Source of the DNA: Bacteroidales bacterium
GTDB taxonomy: Bacteria > Bacteroidota > Bacteroidia > Bacteroidales > UBA932
Direction of reading: 5' to 3'
Length of the DNA: 57,476 nt
Assembly (NCBI GenBank): GCA_017938925.1
Contig: JAGBAO010000015.1
Location: 1-57,476, forward strand
Of the stretch, positions 18,648 through 25,717 are shown in pieces. Numbering within the stretch: position 1 is the stretch's first letter; each line of letters starts with the position of its first letter. Made by a program: the position numbers and the translations under genes. The notes below the pieces were generated by a model. That model saw only the letters and a list, made by a program, of their open reading frames with translations, did no database searches and was not told the origin of the DNA.

Positions 18648-19721
18648 TTAAATTATTACATCTGACTCAACATCCTGCCAATCGTCCAATCCAGGATCGA
18701 ATCCGCCGCCTCCTACCTTTGGAGGTTCTGGTATCTCTATAGTATGATCTATCAGCAGCCACCTGTTCTCTTGTGCTTCCTTTGTGGCGAACACATCAGT
18801 GATATCCAGAGTCTCACTATATGGGTCTCCATACACCGTCAGGAAATCGAATGTTACCTCCAGATGGTTCTGCTGGGCCGGAATCTTTCCAAAAGTGTTG
18901 AACGTTGTATATACGGTCACAGTACCCTCGTCTCCCTTGACCATTCCAGATGCCGGTCCCTGTCCGGGGAACATATCGAAATATACCGTCACAGGGTCTT
19001 CTTCGTCCATTTTTCCGTCTATCAGCCAGCCGGAACCGGCTACTCCCGTGAGCAAACCTACGGAAGATGAGGCGAACTCAAGCCCCTTTACCCTTACCTG
19101 CAGGTAGTATGACTGTACCATACTCTCTGCCCTGAAATACTTCCCCTCCGGTGTCTTGAGAGTGTCAACAAAGTCCACATAGGGCACGAGGACATCAGGA
19201 CAGGCGACGCGGAACATGTGATCCGGGTCATACACAACCTTGTCAAAGCCCTGGTTCTTCTGCTTTGTAGAATTACGCCTGGAGCGGCTTGGAATATTAG
19301 ACTTAAGGTGGGACGCGATTTCTCCCGTAAAGGCCTTTGCATCAAAATGATTATTGATATCCTTCACCTGGGTGGTTTCAACATCAAAATTGTAAACCAT
19401 AAGTGAATATATACCAGGGGCTGCTACAATATAACCGTCATAATACCTCCCATTTTCGTCCATTCCCATATTTCGCAGGAAGCGCTCGGCCTTTGCGGCT
19501 CCAGTTTCCGGGTCTGCAAGAGTGACTCTCAGAATGCCCGGAGCATTGTACGTCGGTCTCCTGTTGCTTTCATTGTAGAATCCTGTGGTCACGTTCGGAA
19601 TCACTTCATCTATGTACACCCTGATATAGTGGGTATTGGACATCTCCAGCAAAGGTCTCCTCTCGCACGACAAAGTCGTAAACAGCAGGCTAAGGGCAAG
19701 TATGTGAATCAGTTTCCTCAT
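18648..19721 (-). CDS. DUF5119 lipoprotein of the fimbrial operon
   Basis: This 357-residue lipoprotein has lipobox TLSC (Cys19). Residues of about 25-130 ('RPLLEMSNTHYIRVYIDE', 'PGIYSLMVYNFDVETTQV') match DUF5119 proteins, which resemble FimB/Mfa2 pilus anchors in their position and lipidation. The C-terminus is Gly/Pro/Asp-rich ('GGGGFDPGLDDWQDVESDV' in part). Its start overlaps the DUF3575 gene stop by 4 nt (ATGA). A 60-nt AT-rich gap separates it from the first pilin. By context it probably anchors or assembles the pilus at the outer membrane, but the biochemistry of this family is not known to me. Confidence 0.78.
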   Translation of the reverse strand: MRKLIHILALSLLFTTLSCERRPLLEMSNTHYIRVYIDEVIPNVTTGFYNESNRRPTYNAPGILRVTLADPETGAAKAERFLRNMGMDENGRYYDGYIVAAPGIYSLMVYNFDVETTQVKDINNHFDAKAFTGEIASHLKSNIPSRSRRNSTKQKNQGFDKVVYDPDHMFRVACPDVLVPYVDFVDTLKTPEGKYFRAESMVQSYYLQVRVKGLEFASSSVGLLTGVAGSGWLIDGKMDEEDPVTVYFDMFPGQGPASGMVKGDEGTVTVYTTFNTFGKIPAQQNHLEVTFDFLTVYGDPYSETLDITDVFATKEAQENRWLLIDHTIEIPEPPKVGGGGFDPGLDDWQDVESDVII

Positions 19722-21025
19722 CTTGCACCTCCTTTTGTCTTGAATGTGGCCCTGATCGGAATCGTCAGGCTTACTTCAGCCTTCGTAGGTCCGAAATAGT
19801 GAAGGGTTCCCGCATTGTTCTTGTCCTTGATCAGGATCTGCCAGTCGTCGGTAGGGATGTAATGCTGGTACGGGACACGCGCATAGCCTGCAGTTATTGA
19901 AAACTCAAGATTAAGGTGCTTGCTTATCGGCATTGAGTAACCGTATGTCAGGCCGGCGCTCATGAATTCAAACTGATAGCAACCGAAGTCTCTGCCCCAC
20001 TGGATATCGGACTTTCCTCCCCATACGTTAAGTCCGAGGAAATGGCCCACAAGGGCATCTCGAAGCTTTCTGTCGCCGGTATTCTCGCTTGTGCGCGGAG
20101 CAAACCACCAGCGAAACTCTCCTCCGAGAGAGAGGAACTGGAGGCAGTATTTATTGCTGCGGGCCAACCACCATGGGGTGTGCTGCTCGAACTGAAGGGA
20201 AAGATGCTTGTTGAATGGTACCTCAATCGAATAGTTCAATGCAGTCACCGCATCATAGAGCAGATTGGTCTTGAGTCCCACCACAGTCTTCTGCTTCTTA
20301 AACACCGGCTTCTCCGGTATGATGCGGGTGAAGGTGGAGTCCTGAGGCATCACCATCGGGAGGTTCGGGTCTGTGATCGGATTCACCGGCTCGATGATCT
20401 TCTTCCATACGCTGATCCATGTGGCGGCACGCAGTTCCGGCATATATCTGCGGATAAGGAAACTCCAAGTATAACCTCCGTCGAGTTGCTTGAGCCGCCA
20501 TTTTCTGGTTTCATCACCGATTCCCTTCTCCTTCAGGATGGATATTACCTTGTCGCGGTCGTGACGGTGATACTTCTCCTCCACGAGACGGAGGAGACCC
20601 GGCCAGTTTTCTGCCAGCGGACTTATCCTGATCTTCTCGGAATTGAATCGGGAGGAATCCGGGCTATGTTCCAGGAGGAACCTCTTTGCCGCCTTGGCTC
20701 GCTCTATCGAAAGGTATTTATTGAACCTGTATGATCCCTCGGGTGATGCCCAAGCATAGATGACGATGCTATCGATCTTCGGGGAAGTCGAAATGTATCT
20801 GAGAATATGCCTTATCTGGCTCGGATTGTCGAGATAGGTGGTGTCGATGTCAGTCTTGTTGACCCGGTAATATATTGCAAACTCCTCAACGACCATTCCG
20901 CTGTGGATGGAATCCACTCTGACAGCAGCGTCGCGCCCCTGCGCGCAAGCGAAAGAATTTTGCCCTGACAGAACCAGGACAAAACAAAGAATCGCAACAA
21001 TGGGGAGCTTCCTGTACATCTTCAT
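19718..21025 (-). CDS. DUF3575 protein with OmpA-like N-terminal half
   Basis: The ATG at 21025 gives 435 residues with a signal peptide (ILCFVLVLSGQNSFACAQ). A longer TTG-initiated reading is rejected because it would begin inside the -7 promoter box. Residues of about 45-130 look like an OmpA/MotB-type peptidoglycan-associated domain ('IDSIVIYAWASPEGSYRFNK', 'LSIERAKAAKRFLLEHSPD'). Residues of about 250-435 are a DUF3575 outer-membrane barrel ('GLKTNLLYDAVTALNYSIEV', 'LSLGGEFRWWF'). DUF3575 proteins regularly open fimbrillin operons of Bacteroidales and may form the envelope platform. It is the first gene of the operon, behind a promoter with a G8 run in its spacer. Confidence 0.8.
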   Translation of the reverse strand: MKMYRKLPIVAILCFVLVLSGQNSFACAQGRDAAVRVDSIHSGMVVEEFAIYYRVNKTDIDTTYLDNPSQIRHILRYISTSPKIDSIVIYAWASPEGSYRFNKYLSIERAKAAKRFLLEHSPDSSRFNSEKIRISPLAENWPGLLRLVEEKYHRHDRDKVISILKEKGIGDETRKWRLKQLDGGYTWSFLIRRYMPELRAATWISVWKKIIEPVNPITDPNLPMVMPQDSTFTRIIPEKPVFKKQKTVVGLKTNLLYDAVTALNYSIEVPFNKHLSLQFEQHTPWWLARSNKYCLQFLSLGGEFRWWFAPRTSENTGDRKLRDALVGHFLGLNVWGGKSDIQWGRDFGCYQFEFMSAGLTYGYSMPISKHLNLEFSITAGYARVPYQHYIPTDDWQILIKDKNNAGTLHYFGPTKAEVSLTIPIRATFKTKGGAR

Positions 21026-21058
21026 TCCAAACCGACGCCTAACTACTAAAACCTTTTG

Positions 21059-21089
21059 CAAATATACTTACCCCCCCCGGGAAAAACAA
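21059..21089 (-). promoter_or_regulatory. Fimbrial operon promoter with G8/C8 spacer tract
   Basis: On the minus strand TTG (21087-21089) is followed by 20 nt and TATATTTG (21059-21066), a full TTG-N20-TAnnTTTG match. The spacer contains eight consecutive G residues (plus-strand C8 at 21071-21078). The leader to the first ATG is about 25-30 nt. Slippage in the run would change the spacer length; the clear promoters elsewhere in this window use 19 or 20. Confidence 0.65.
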
Positions 21090-21129
21090 TGAAAATTTCA
21101 AGAAAAAAAGACGATTACAGATTTTTTGC

Positions 21130-21137
21130 TATCTTTG
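21130..21137 (+). promoter_or_regulatory. -7 box of the 91-residue protein gene
   Basis: TATCTTTG fits TAnnTTTG exactly and lies 40 bp before the ATG at 21177. No good -33 TTG is visible at 19-20 nt. It is divergent from the fimbrial promoter about 65 bp away. Confidence 0.5.
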
Positions 21138-21176
21138 TCCCGTTATAACAAAAACCTATTTAAATACGTATTTATC

Positions 21177-21452
21177 ATGAATCTTAGAGTTTTCAAGAAA
21201 GACATCGAGTTCTTCATCGGCGAGTTCATCGAGGATTGCGAGCTTTTCGTTCTCCTCAACCCTCATAAGGACGCGGAGAAGATTGACCAGATAATCGAGG
21301 AGGCTGTTGACCTCTACAACGACCTCAAGCAGAAGGCCGCTCATCCGGAAGGAAACAAGAAGGCTTACTACACAGGTCTCACAAAGGCTATGTTCGAGAA
21401 GCTCGACGAGCTTTCAGAGAAGCTCAGCACAGTTGTAGCTGCTGAGGCATAA
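21177..21452 (+). CDS. Conserved short helical protein, unknown function
   Basis: This is a 91-residue acidic cytoplasmic protein with no signal peptide. It begins 'MNLRVFKKDIEFFIGEFIED', continues as predicted helices ('IDQIIEEAVDLYNDLKQKAA') and ends in an Ala-rich tail. I recognise it as the type of small protein conserved in Bacteroidales but know no function. The inner ATG is chosen because it follows a TATCTTTG box by 40 bp and starts the conserved-looking part. A strong terminator hairpin follows at 21473. It is a single-gene unit divergent from the fimbrial operon. Confidence 0.75.
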   Translation: MNLRVFKKDIEFFIGEFIEDCELFVLLNPHKDAEKIDQIIEEAVDLYNDLKQKAAHPEGNKKAYYTGLTKAMFEKLDELSEKLSTVVAAEA

Positions 21453-21472
21453 CGATCGGACATCGTCAAGAT

Positions 21473-21518
21473 AAACCGCCCGGACTCCATCGCTGGAATC
21501 CGGGCGGTTATTGTTTAT
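21473..21518. terminator. Terminator hairpin, copy 1
   Basis: AACCGCCCGGA and TCCGGGCGGTT form a long stem, extended by TCCA/TGGA, followed by TATTGTTTATA. It closes the 91-residue protein gene. A copy identical at 42 of 46 positions, in the same direction, lies at 23271-23316. Confidence 0.8.
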
Positions 21519-21634
21519 AGGCTCCTGACGGAAAGACTCGATCTATGGAAACCGCCAGCCGGGACCTCCTTTAATGTGGCCAGCACAGAGAGGTTCTCAA
21601 TCTTTATGAGAATTGGCGGAGGGCGGAGGGAATT

Positions 21635-21645
21635 CGCTGAGCGGC
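21635..21645 (+). repeat. Extra REP-B half-site
   Basis: CGCTGAGCGGC is a single REP-B-like half-site 25 bp before the upstream REP-B block, and a weaker GTCAGCGGGG follows. They may be remnants of a further decayed unit. Confidence 0.4.
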
Positions 21646-21669
21646 GGGAGTCAGCGGGGAGACGGGAAT

Positions 21670-21801
21670 CCACTGAGCGGACGAACATGTGTCATAGTGG
21701 GGTCTGATACGGATTCGTCCGCTCAGTGGCGGAAATTTGTTGCCAGTGAGCGGGGGAAAGTGCATCTCAAGCTCTCATTTGACGATTTACCCGCTCAGTG
21801 G
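21670..21801. repeat. REP-B block upstream of RAYT-B (132 bp)
   Basis: Four half-sites are seen: CCACTGAGCGG (21670), CCGCTCAGTGG (21719), CCAGTGAGCGG (21743) and CCGCTCAGTGG (21791). They make two inverted pairs of 60 and 59 bp separated by 13 bp. The first pair is a perfect 16-bp inverted repeat (21670-21685 with 21714-21729). The layout is repeated downstream of RAYT-B at 23106-23237. It occupies much of the 420-bp gap before that gene, where I see no other gene. Confidence 0.8.
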
Positions 21802-21939
21802 ATTTAATTTTAGTCGGAAATTTTGAATTGAGAGAGAGATTTGCAACCTTTGCATCAGCTTCAGAATCCACTTGAAGGTCTGAGTGGAGATTGAGGAGGG
21901 AGATTGTAAACAGACCTGAACCCGCAAACACAGACAGCG

Positions 21940-22818
21940 ATGGAAGATATGAGGCGCAGTGGATTTTACCATGTATGCACAAATGGCACAGTTCTGCCGT
22001 GGATGTTCTTGGACGAACCGGATTTCATCTCCGGAATTAATCGCATAGGCATATGTAAAATAATAGCCGGAGTTATGGTCTTCGCCTACTCTCTGATGGA
22101 CAACCACGTTCACTTCCTCCTATATGGCACATACGCCCAATGCCTGAAATTCATAAACAAGTACAAATTTCTTACTGGAATCCGGATTGCACAGAGGCAC
22201 CATCAGAACAAGCACATCAAGAATCTGCCTGTATCCATCATACCACTCAAGACAGAAGAAGATATCCTTGAAGTCGTTGCTTACATTGACCGCAATGCAA
22301 TGATGGCTGGCTTCAAAGGGCTTCCGCATGAATATCAATGGTCTTCTTCAAGATTGTTATTCAAGAAGGACTGCAAGGTGACTGCAGGAGAATTCAAAGT
22401 AGGTGATTTTTCCAGGAATCAGTTGAGGGACCTTCTGAAAACAAGAGTGACGCTTCCGGATGAATGGACCTTTGACGAACGCGGAATGCTGAATCCGGCA
22501 TGCTTCACCGAGTGGCAGAAAGTAGAAAATCTATTCCGTTCAGCAGTGAGATATCTGTACTTCGTCACCAAGAAGTTAGAAGGAAAAATAGACATGACCC
22601 TGAATCAAGGGCATGATTCCTTCATTTCGGACAAAGATCTAAGAATCATTACAAGCGATCTATGCCTTAAGGAGTTCGGCGAACCTGACATCCGTAAGCT
22701 GTCGGTCAGTTCACGACTCAAGCTGGCAAGAACACTCCGAAAGGAATATTCCTCCACTCGCAAACAGATTGCACGCATGCTGCACCTCGATGCGAAGATT
22801 CTTGAAGGATTCATCTGA
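21940..22818 (+). CDS. REP-associated tyrosine transposase (RAYT-B, Y1/HUH family)
   Basis: This 292-residue Y1 transposase-like nuclease has the HUH motif 'MDNHVHFLL' (H-V-H) near residue 51. The catalytic Tyr helix is 'VVAYIDRNAMMAGFKG' (about 112-127), followed by 'HEYQWSSSRL'. The C-terminal region has 'KLARTLRKEYSSTRKQIAR', a DNA-binding-like stretch homologous to the end of RAYT-A. The two proteins are otherwise clearly different. It lies between two 132-bp blocks of REP-B palindromes, 138 bp after the first and 287 bp before the second, as expected for a RAYT and its own REP substrate. The reading frame is intact. No RBS or clear promoter is visible. Confidence 0.87.
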   Translation: MEDMRRSGFYHVCTNGTVLPWMFLDEPDFISGINRIGICKIIAGVMVFAYSLMDNHVHFLLYGTYAQCLKFINKYKFLTGIRIAQRHHQNKHIKNLPVSIIPLKTEEDILEVVAYIDRNAMMAGFKGLPHEYQWSSSRLLFKKDCKVTAGEFKVGDFSRNQLRDLLKTRVTLPDEWTFDERGMLNPACFTEWQKVENLFRSAVRYLYFVTKKLEGKIDMTLNQGHDSFISDKDLRIITSDLCLKEFGEPDIRKLSVSSRLKLARTLRKEYSSTRKQIARMLHLDAKILEGFI

Positions 22819-22927
22819 CAACATGAAGAGAGCTGAACAAAGGTCACCCTCCCCCGGATGGCAGTCTGCTGAACAGGAAATGATCCATGAGAACTCCAGG
22901 CGACTGAACTCTGTGCGGAATGTACTT

Positions 22928-23075
22928 GGAATGATGCAGGGGATGACGTGAGGGGATGTGCTGGAAATGATGCAGGGATGACGTGAGGGGATGTGAGGGG
23001 ATGTGAGGGGATGTGAGGGGATGTGAGGGGATGTGTGGGATGTGTGGGATGTGTGGGATGTGTGGGATGTGTGGG
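22928..23075 (+). repeat. Minisatellite of 10-bp and 9-bp units
   Basis: Two imperfect 33-bp units (22928-22960 and 22963-22995) contain GGAATGATGCAGG. They run into a series of ATGTGAGGGG (10 bp, four exact copies at 22991-23030 after one ACGTGAGGGG), then five exact copies of ATGTGTGGG (9 bp, 23031-23075). All reading frames through it give only His/Pro/Thr/Ser repeats. It lies between RAYT-B and the downstream REP-B block. Confidence 0.9.
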
Positions 23076-23105
23076 AGATAGCCCACGAAAGTCCAAGGTG
23101 ACAGA

Positions 23106-23237
23106 CCACTGAGCGGGGGGAAGTGCCACTGAGAGTTCCTGCATAAGATCTCGCCGCTCAGCGGAAGAAAAAAGTTTCCAGTGAGCGGCGGGATCTATCA
23201 TTTAGGAGGGTTTAGAGCGAATTGAGTCGCTCAGCGG
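23106..23237. repeat. REP-B block downstream of RAYT-B (132 bp)
   Basis: The half-sites are CCACTGAGCGG (23106), CCGCTCAGCGG (23154), CCAGTGAGCGG (23178) and TCGCTCAGCGG (23227). The inverted pairs are 59 and 60 bp long with a 13-bp gap. The total length and order of site variants (ACT first, AGT third) equal those of the upstream block, while most bases between sites differ. Confidence 0.8.
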
Positions 23238-23270
23238 AATCGTGACAAACCTCCCGGATCCGTTTCACAC

Positions 23271-23316
23271 CAACCGCCCGGAATCCATCACTGGAATCCG
23301 GGCGGTTGGTGTTTAT
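23271..23316. terminator. Terminator hairpin, copy 2 (galE side)
   Basis: A stem of AACCGCCCGGA with TCCGGGCGGTT, extended by TCCA/TGGA, lies 10 bp beyond the galE stop. CACC and GGTG lengthen the stem further. It is nearly identical to copy 1 and in the same orientation. It can terminate galE on the minus strand. Confidence 0.75.
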
Positions 23317-23325
23317 ATTCCGATG

Positions 23326-24393
23326 TTATTTGCCGGCGATACGCTTTTCCCAGGCCCAGGCGGCGGCGAGGGTATCCTCGACGCTGCGCTCGGCCTTCCA
23401 GCCGAGCTCGTTGTTGGCGAGCTGGGTGTCAGCCCAGATTGCAACAACGTCGCCTGGACGTCTCGGAGCGAACTTATAGTTGAGTTTCAGACCGTTGACC
23501 TTCTCGAATGCGTTCACCAGTTCGTAAACTGAGACAGGGCGGCCGGTTCCGATATTGAAGATCTCGTAGTCTTCCTTCATCTTTCCGTCAAGCATTCTTG
23601 AAACAGCTACCACATGAGCCTTTGCGAGATCCACAACATCGATATAGTCTCTAAGGCATGTTCCGTCCTCTGTCGGATAGTCGTTGCCGAAGATGCTCAG
23701 GCACTCTCTCTTGCCGATGGCAGTCTGTGTGATGAATGGAACGAGGTTGTTCGGCACTCCTCTCGGGAGCTCTCCGATGAGTGCTGACGGATGGGCTCCG
23801 ATAGGGTTGAAGTATCTGAGGGCGATTCCCTTGACTGGTCCGAGCTGCTGTGCTCCGGCATTGACCTCTGCGCCATAGGCAGCTGTCGCCTTCACGGTGT
23901 CGCGGAGAATGTCCTCGCACATCTGCTTGGTGTTTCCGTATGGGGATGTTGCAGGCAGACGAGGTGTCTGTTCTGTCACAGGAAGCTTCTCAGCCTCTCC
24001 GTAAACGGTAGCGGAAGAGGAGAAGAGCACATTGCAGCCGCCGTGATTCTTGGATGATTCCAGAATATTGAGGAAGGACACAAGGTTGTTGCGATAGTAC
24101 ATGATCGGCTCAGCAACCGACTCACCCACAGCCTTATATGCCGCGAAATGGATGACAGCGTCTATCTTGTAGTCAGTGAACAGCTTCTCGACAGCGGCAG
24201 CGTCACAGCAGTCGATCTGCTCGAAAGGGATGTCTTCCCTGCCGGTGATCTTCTTCACACCTTCAAAGCAGGTCATGTCACAGTTTGACATATTGTCGGC
24301 CACTACCACCTCGTAGCCGGCCTCGATAAGCTCGACAGTCACATGACTGCCGATGTAACCGGCACCACCGGAAACCAGAACTCTCTTTGCCAT
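23326..24393 (-). CDS. galE: UDP-glucose 4-epimerase
   Basis: This 355-residue short-chain dehydrogenase interconverts UDP-glucose and UDP-galactose, feeding glycan and lipopolysaccharide synthesis. The NAD-binding motif 'GGAGYIGSHV' is at residues 9-18. The catalytic region has 'SSSATVYGEAE' and 'YGNTKQMCE' (Tyr-X3-Lys). Substrate motifs are 'LRYFNPIGAHPSALIGE' and 'TCLRDYIDVVDLAKAH'. The length is slightly above the usual 338-345 because of a short insertion before 'VKGIALRYFNP'. A -7-like box CAAATGTA (complement TACATTTG) lies 58-65 bp upstream. The gene is followed by a strong hairpin. Confidence 0.95.
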   Translation of the reverse strand: MAKRVLVSGGAGYIGSHVTVELIEAGYEVVVADNMSNCDMTCFEGVKKITGREDIPFEQIDCCDAAAVEKLFTDYKIDAVIHFAAYKAVGESVAEPIMYYRNNLVSFLNILESSKNHGGCNVLFSSSATVYGEAEKLPVTEQTPRLPATSPYGNTKQMCEDILRDTVKATAAYGAEVNAGAQQLGPVKGIALRYFNPIGAHPSALIGELPRGVPNNLVPFITQTAIGKRECLSIFGNDYPTEDGTCLRDYIDVVDLAKAHVVAVSRMLDGKMKEDYEIFNIGTGRPVSVYELVNAFEKVNGLKLNYKFAPRRPGDVVAIWADTQLANNELGWKAERSVEDTLAAAWAWEKRIAGK

Positions 24394-24450
24394 AATATAT
24401 TAGGATTGATTTTTCTATTCCTGACCCGGGAGCGGTTCCCGGACATCCGG

Positions 24451-24458
24451 CAAATGTA
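24451..24458 (-). promoter_or_regulatory. Possible galE -7 box
   Basis: TACATTTG on the minus strand fits TAnnTTTG, identical to the guaB box. No -33 TTG is seen at 19-20 nt. A small GC hairpin (CCGGGA/TCCCGG, 24426-24442) lies in the predicted leader. Confidence 0.45.
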
Positions 24459-24497
24459 ATAATTTTTAAGTATAAATCGTGCCGCCTGCTGCAACTA

Positions 24498-25715
24498 TCA
24501 GACAAGCGAGGATATTATGGAGTCCGAAACGAAGAAGCGGGATTCAGGAATACGAAGGCGCTCACTTCCCGGCACAGCCTGCAGGTCACCGCTGTCAAGC
24601 GCACGGTCAAAAGCTGCAGGCTCACAGTGAGCACGAAGATAATCTGCTGGAAGACCGGCGGAAGTACGTAGTCCCAGCATTATATGTTCCAGGACCAGCT
24701 GCTCCCGAGTGAGGGTTTCGCCTTCACGGATTGCAGAAAAATCACCGTTGCGATACGCGTCAAGATAGGCTTGAAGGTCATCGGCATTCCATTGACGTGA
24801 GGCATCGAGAGGTGAAAAGCCATGAGCACCCGGCCCCAGACCCACATAAGGCACGTGGCGCCAATATGCCGAATTATGAACAGCCTCATATCCCGGAAGT
24901 GCAAAGTTCGAGATTTCATAGTGATGGTATCCAGCCGAGGCAAGAGCCTCACACAAAGCGGAATACTGTTCCTGACAGACCTCATCCGACGCTTCTGACC
25001 AGACCCCTTTTTCTGCAAAGCGGGCAAGCATGCTGCCAGGCTCTACGGAAAGCTGGTAGGATGACACATGCTGAGGTAGAGTGCCACGAGAAGATATGTT
25101 CAACGCCTTGTCCAGCGTGTTCTTCCACTGATCCAGGGAGAGCTGCGGCAGACCGAAGATAAGGTCGATGCTTATGTTTCTGACCCCGGCTTCTTCCAGA
25201 ATCCCATATGCCTTGACAGCATCTTCCGAGGAGTGCCGGCGGTTCATGAAACGCAAGATCTTATCATCGAACGACTGCACACCCATGCTGATCCTGTTCA
25301 CCCCGAGTTCCAGCAATCCCTCGACATATTCATGTCCTTTCTCTATTATATCTTCCGGATTCACCTCGACCGTGAACTCTTCAAATTCTCTCCTTCCTGA
25401 CGTCGGACACGACGCATCGGCAAGGTCGCTTCCGGAGGCGCCCAGGCGCAGGGCTTTCAAAGTGCCGGCCAATGCTCTGAAAGCAGAAAGAGGCAGCACC
25501 GACGGGGTGCCACCTCCTATATATAACGTGTTCACTTCGTCCGAAATCTCCCCTGCCCTGGAAACCGCCTCGGCGCAAAGAGCCTGTGAAAATTCCTCGA
25601 AAAGCTTCTCCTGTTTCAAGATATCCTCTGCCTTGCGGCACCTGGCCGCAACCTCCGAATAGAAGTCACAATAGGTGCAGAAGTTTCTGCAGAAAGGGAC
25701 ATGGACGTATATCAC
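24498..25715 (-). CDS. hemW: HemW-type radical SAM protein
   Basis: This 405-residue protein is of the oxygen-independent coproporphyrinogen III oxidase-like family. It starts 'MIYVHVPFCRNFCTYCDFYS'; C-X3-C-X2-C binds the 4Fe-4S cluster, and the spacing and the Phe after the last Cys fit HemW rather than HemN. Other motifs are 'TLYIGGGTPSVL', 'EFTVEVNPEDI', 'VNRISMGVQSF' and 'ISIDLIFGLPQL'. HemW is regarded as a heme chaperone, not a true oxidase. The C-terminal wH-like region is present ('LMLGLRTSAGLP' variant). An insertion of about 25 residues follows residue 80. It starts 2 nt after the coiled-coil protein gene, so both are probably one unit. Confidence 0.88.
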   Translation of the reverse strand: MIYVHVPFCRNFCTYCDFYSEVAARCRKAEDILKQEKLFEEFSQALCAEAVSRAGEISDEVNTLYIGGGTPSVLPLSAFRALAGTLKALRLGASGSDLADASCPTSGRREFEEFTVEVNPEDIIEKGHEYVEGLLELGVNRISMGVQSFDDKILRFMNRRHSSEDAVKAYGILEEAGVRNISIDLIFGLPQLSLDQWKNTLDKALNISSRGTLPQHVSSYQLSVEPGSMLARFAEKGVWSEASDEVCQEQYSALCEALASAGYHHYEISNFALPGYEAVHNSAYWRHVPYVGLGPGAHGFSPLDASRQWNADDLQAYLDAYRNGDFSAIREGETLTREQLVLEHIMLGLRTSAGLPADYLRAHCEPAAFDRALDSGDLQAVPGSERLRIPESRFFVSDSIISSLV

Positions 25716-25717
25716 GA

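Noticed and set aside
22928-23075. CRISPR array
   Set aside because: The units are 9, 10 and 33 bp long and directly adjacent, with no unique spacers and no cas genes nearby.
22605-23201. Minus-strand frames translating to His-Pro-Thr/Ser repeats
   Set aside because: All three frames are open because the minisatellite lacks stops. No start context, signal peptide or domain is present, and part of the frame runs antisense through RAYT-B.
21670-23237. Insertion sequence with terminal inverted repeats, or integron attC sites
   Set aside because: There is no DDE transposase or integron integrase; the encoded enzyme is a RAYT with HUH and Tyr motifs, and the palindromes occur as several paired half-sites, which fits REP/BIME elements better.
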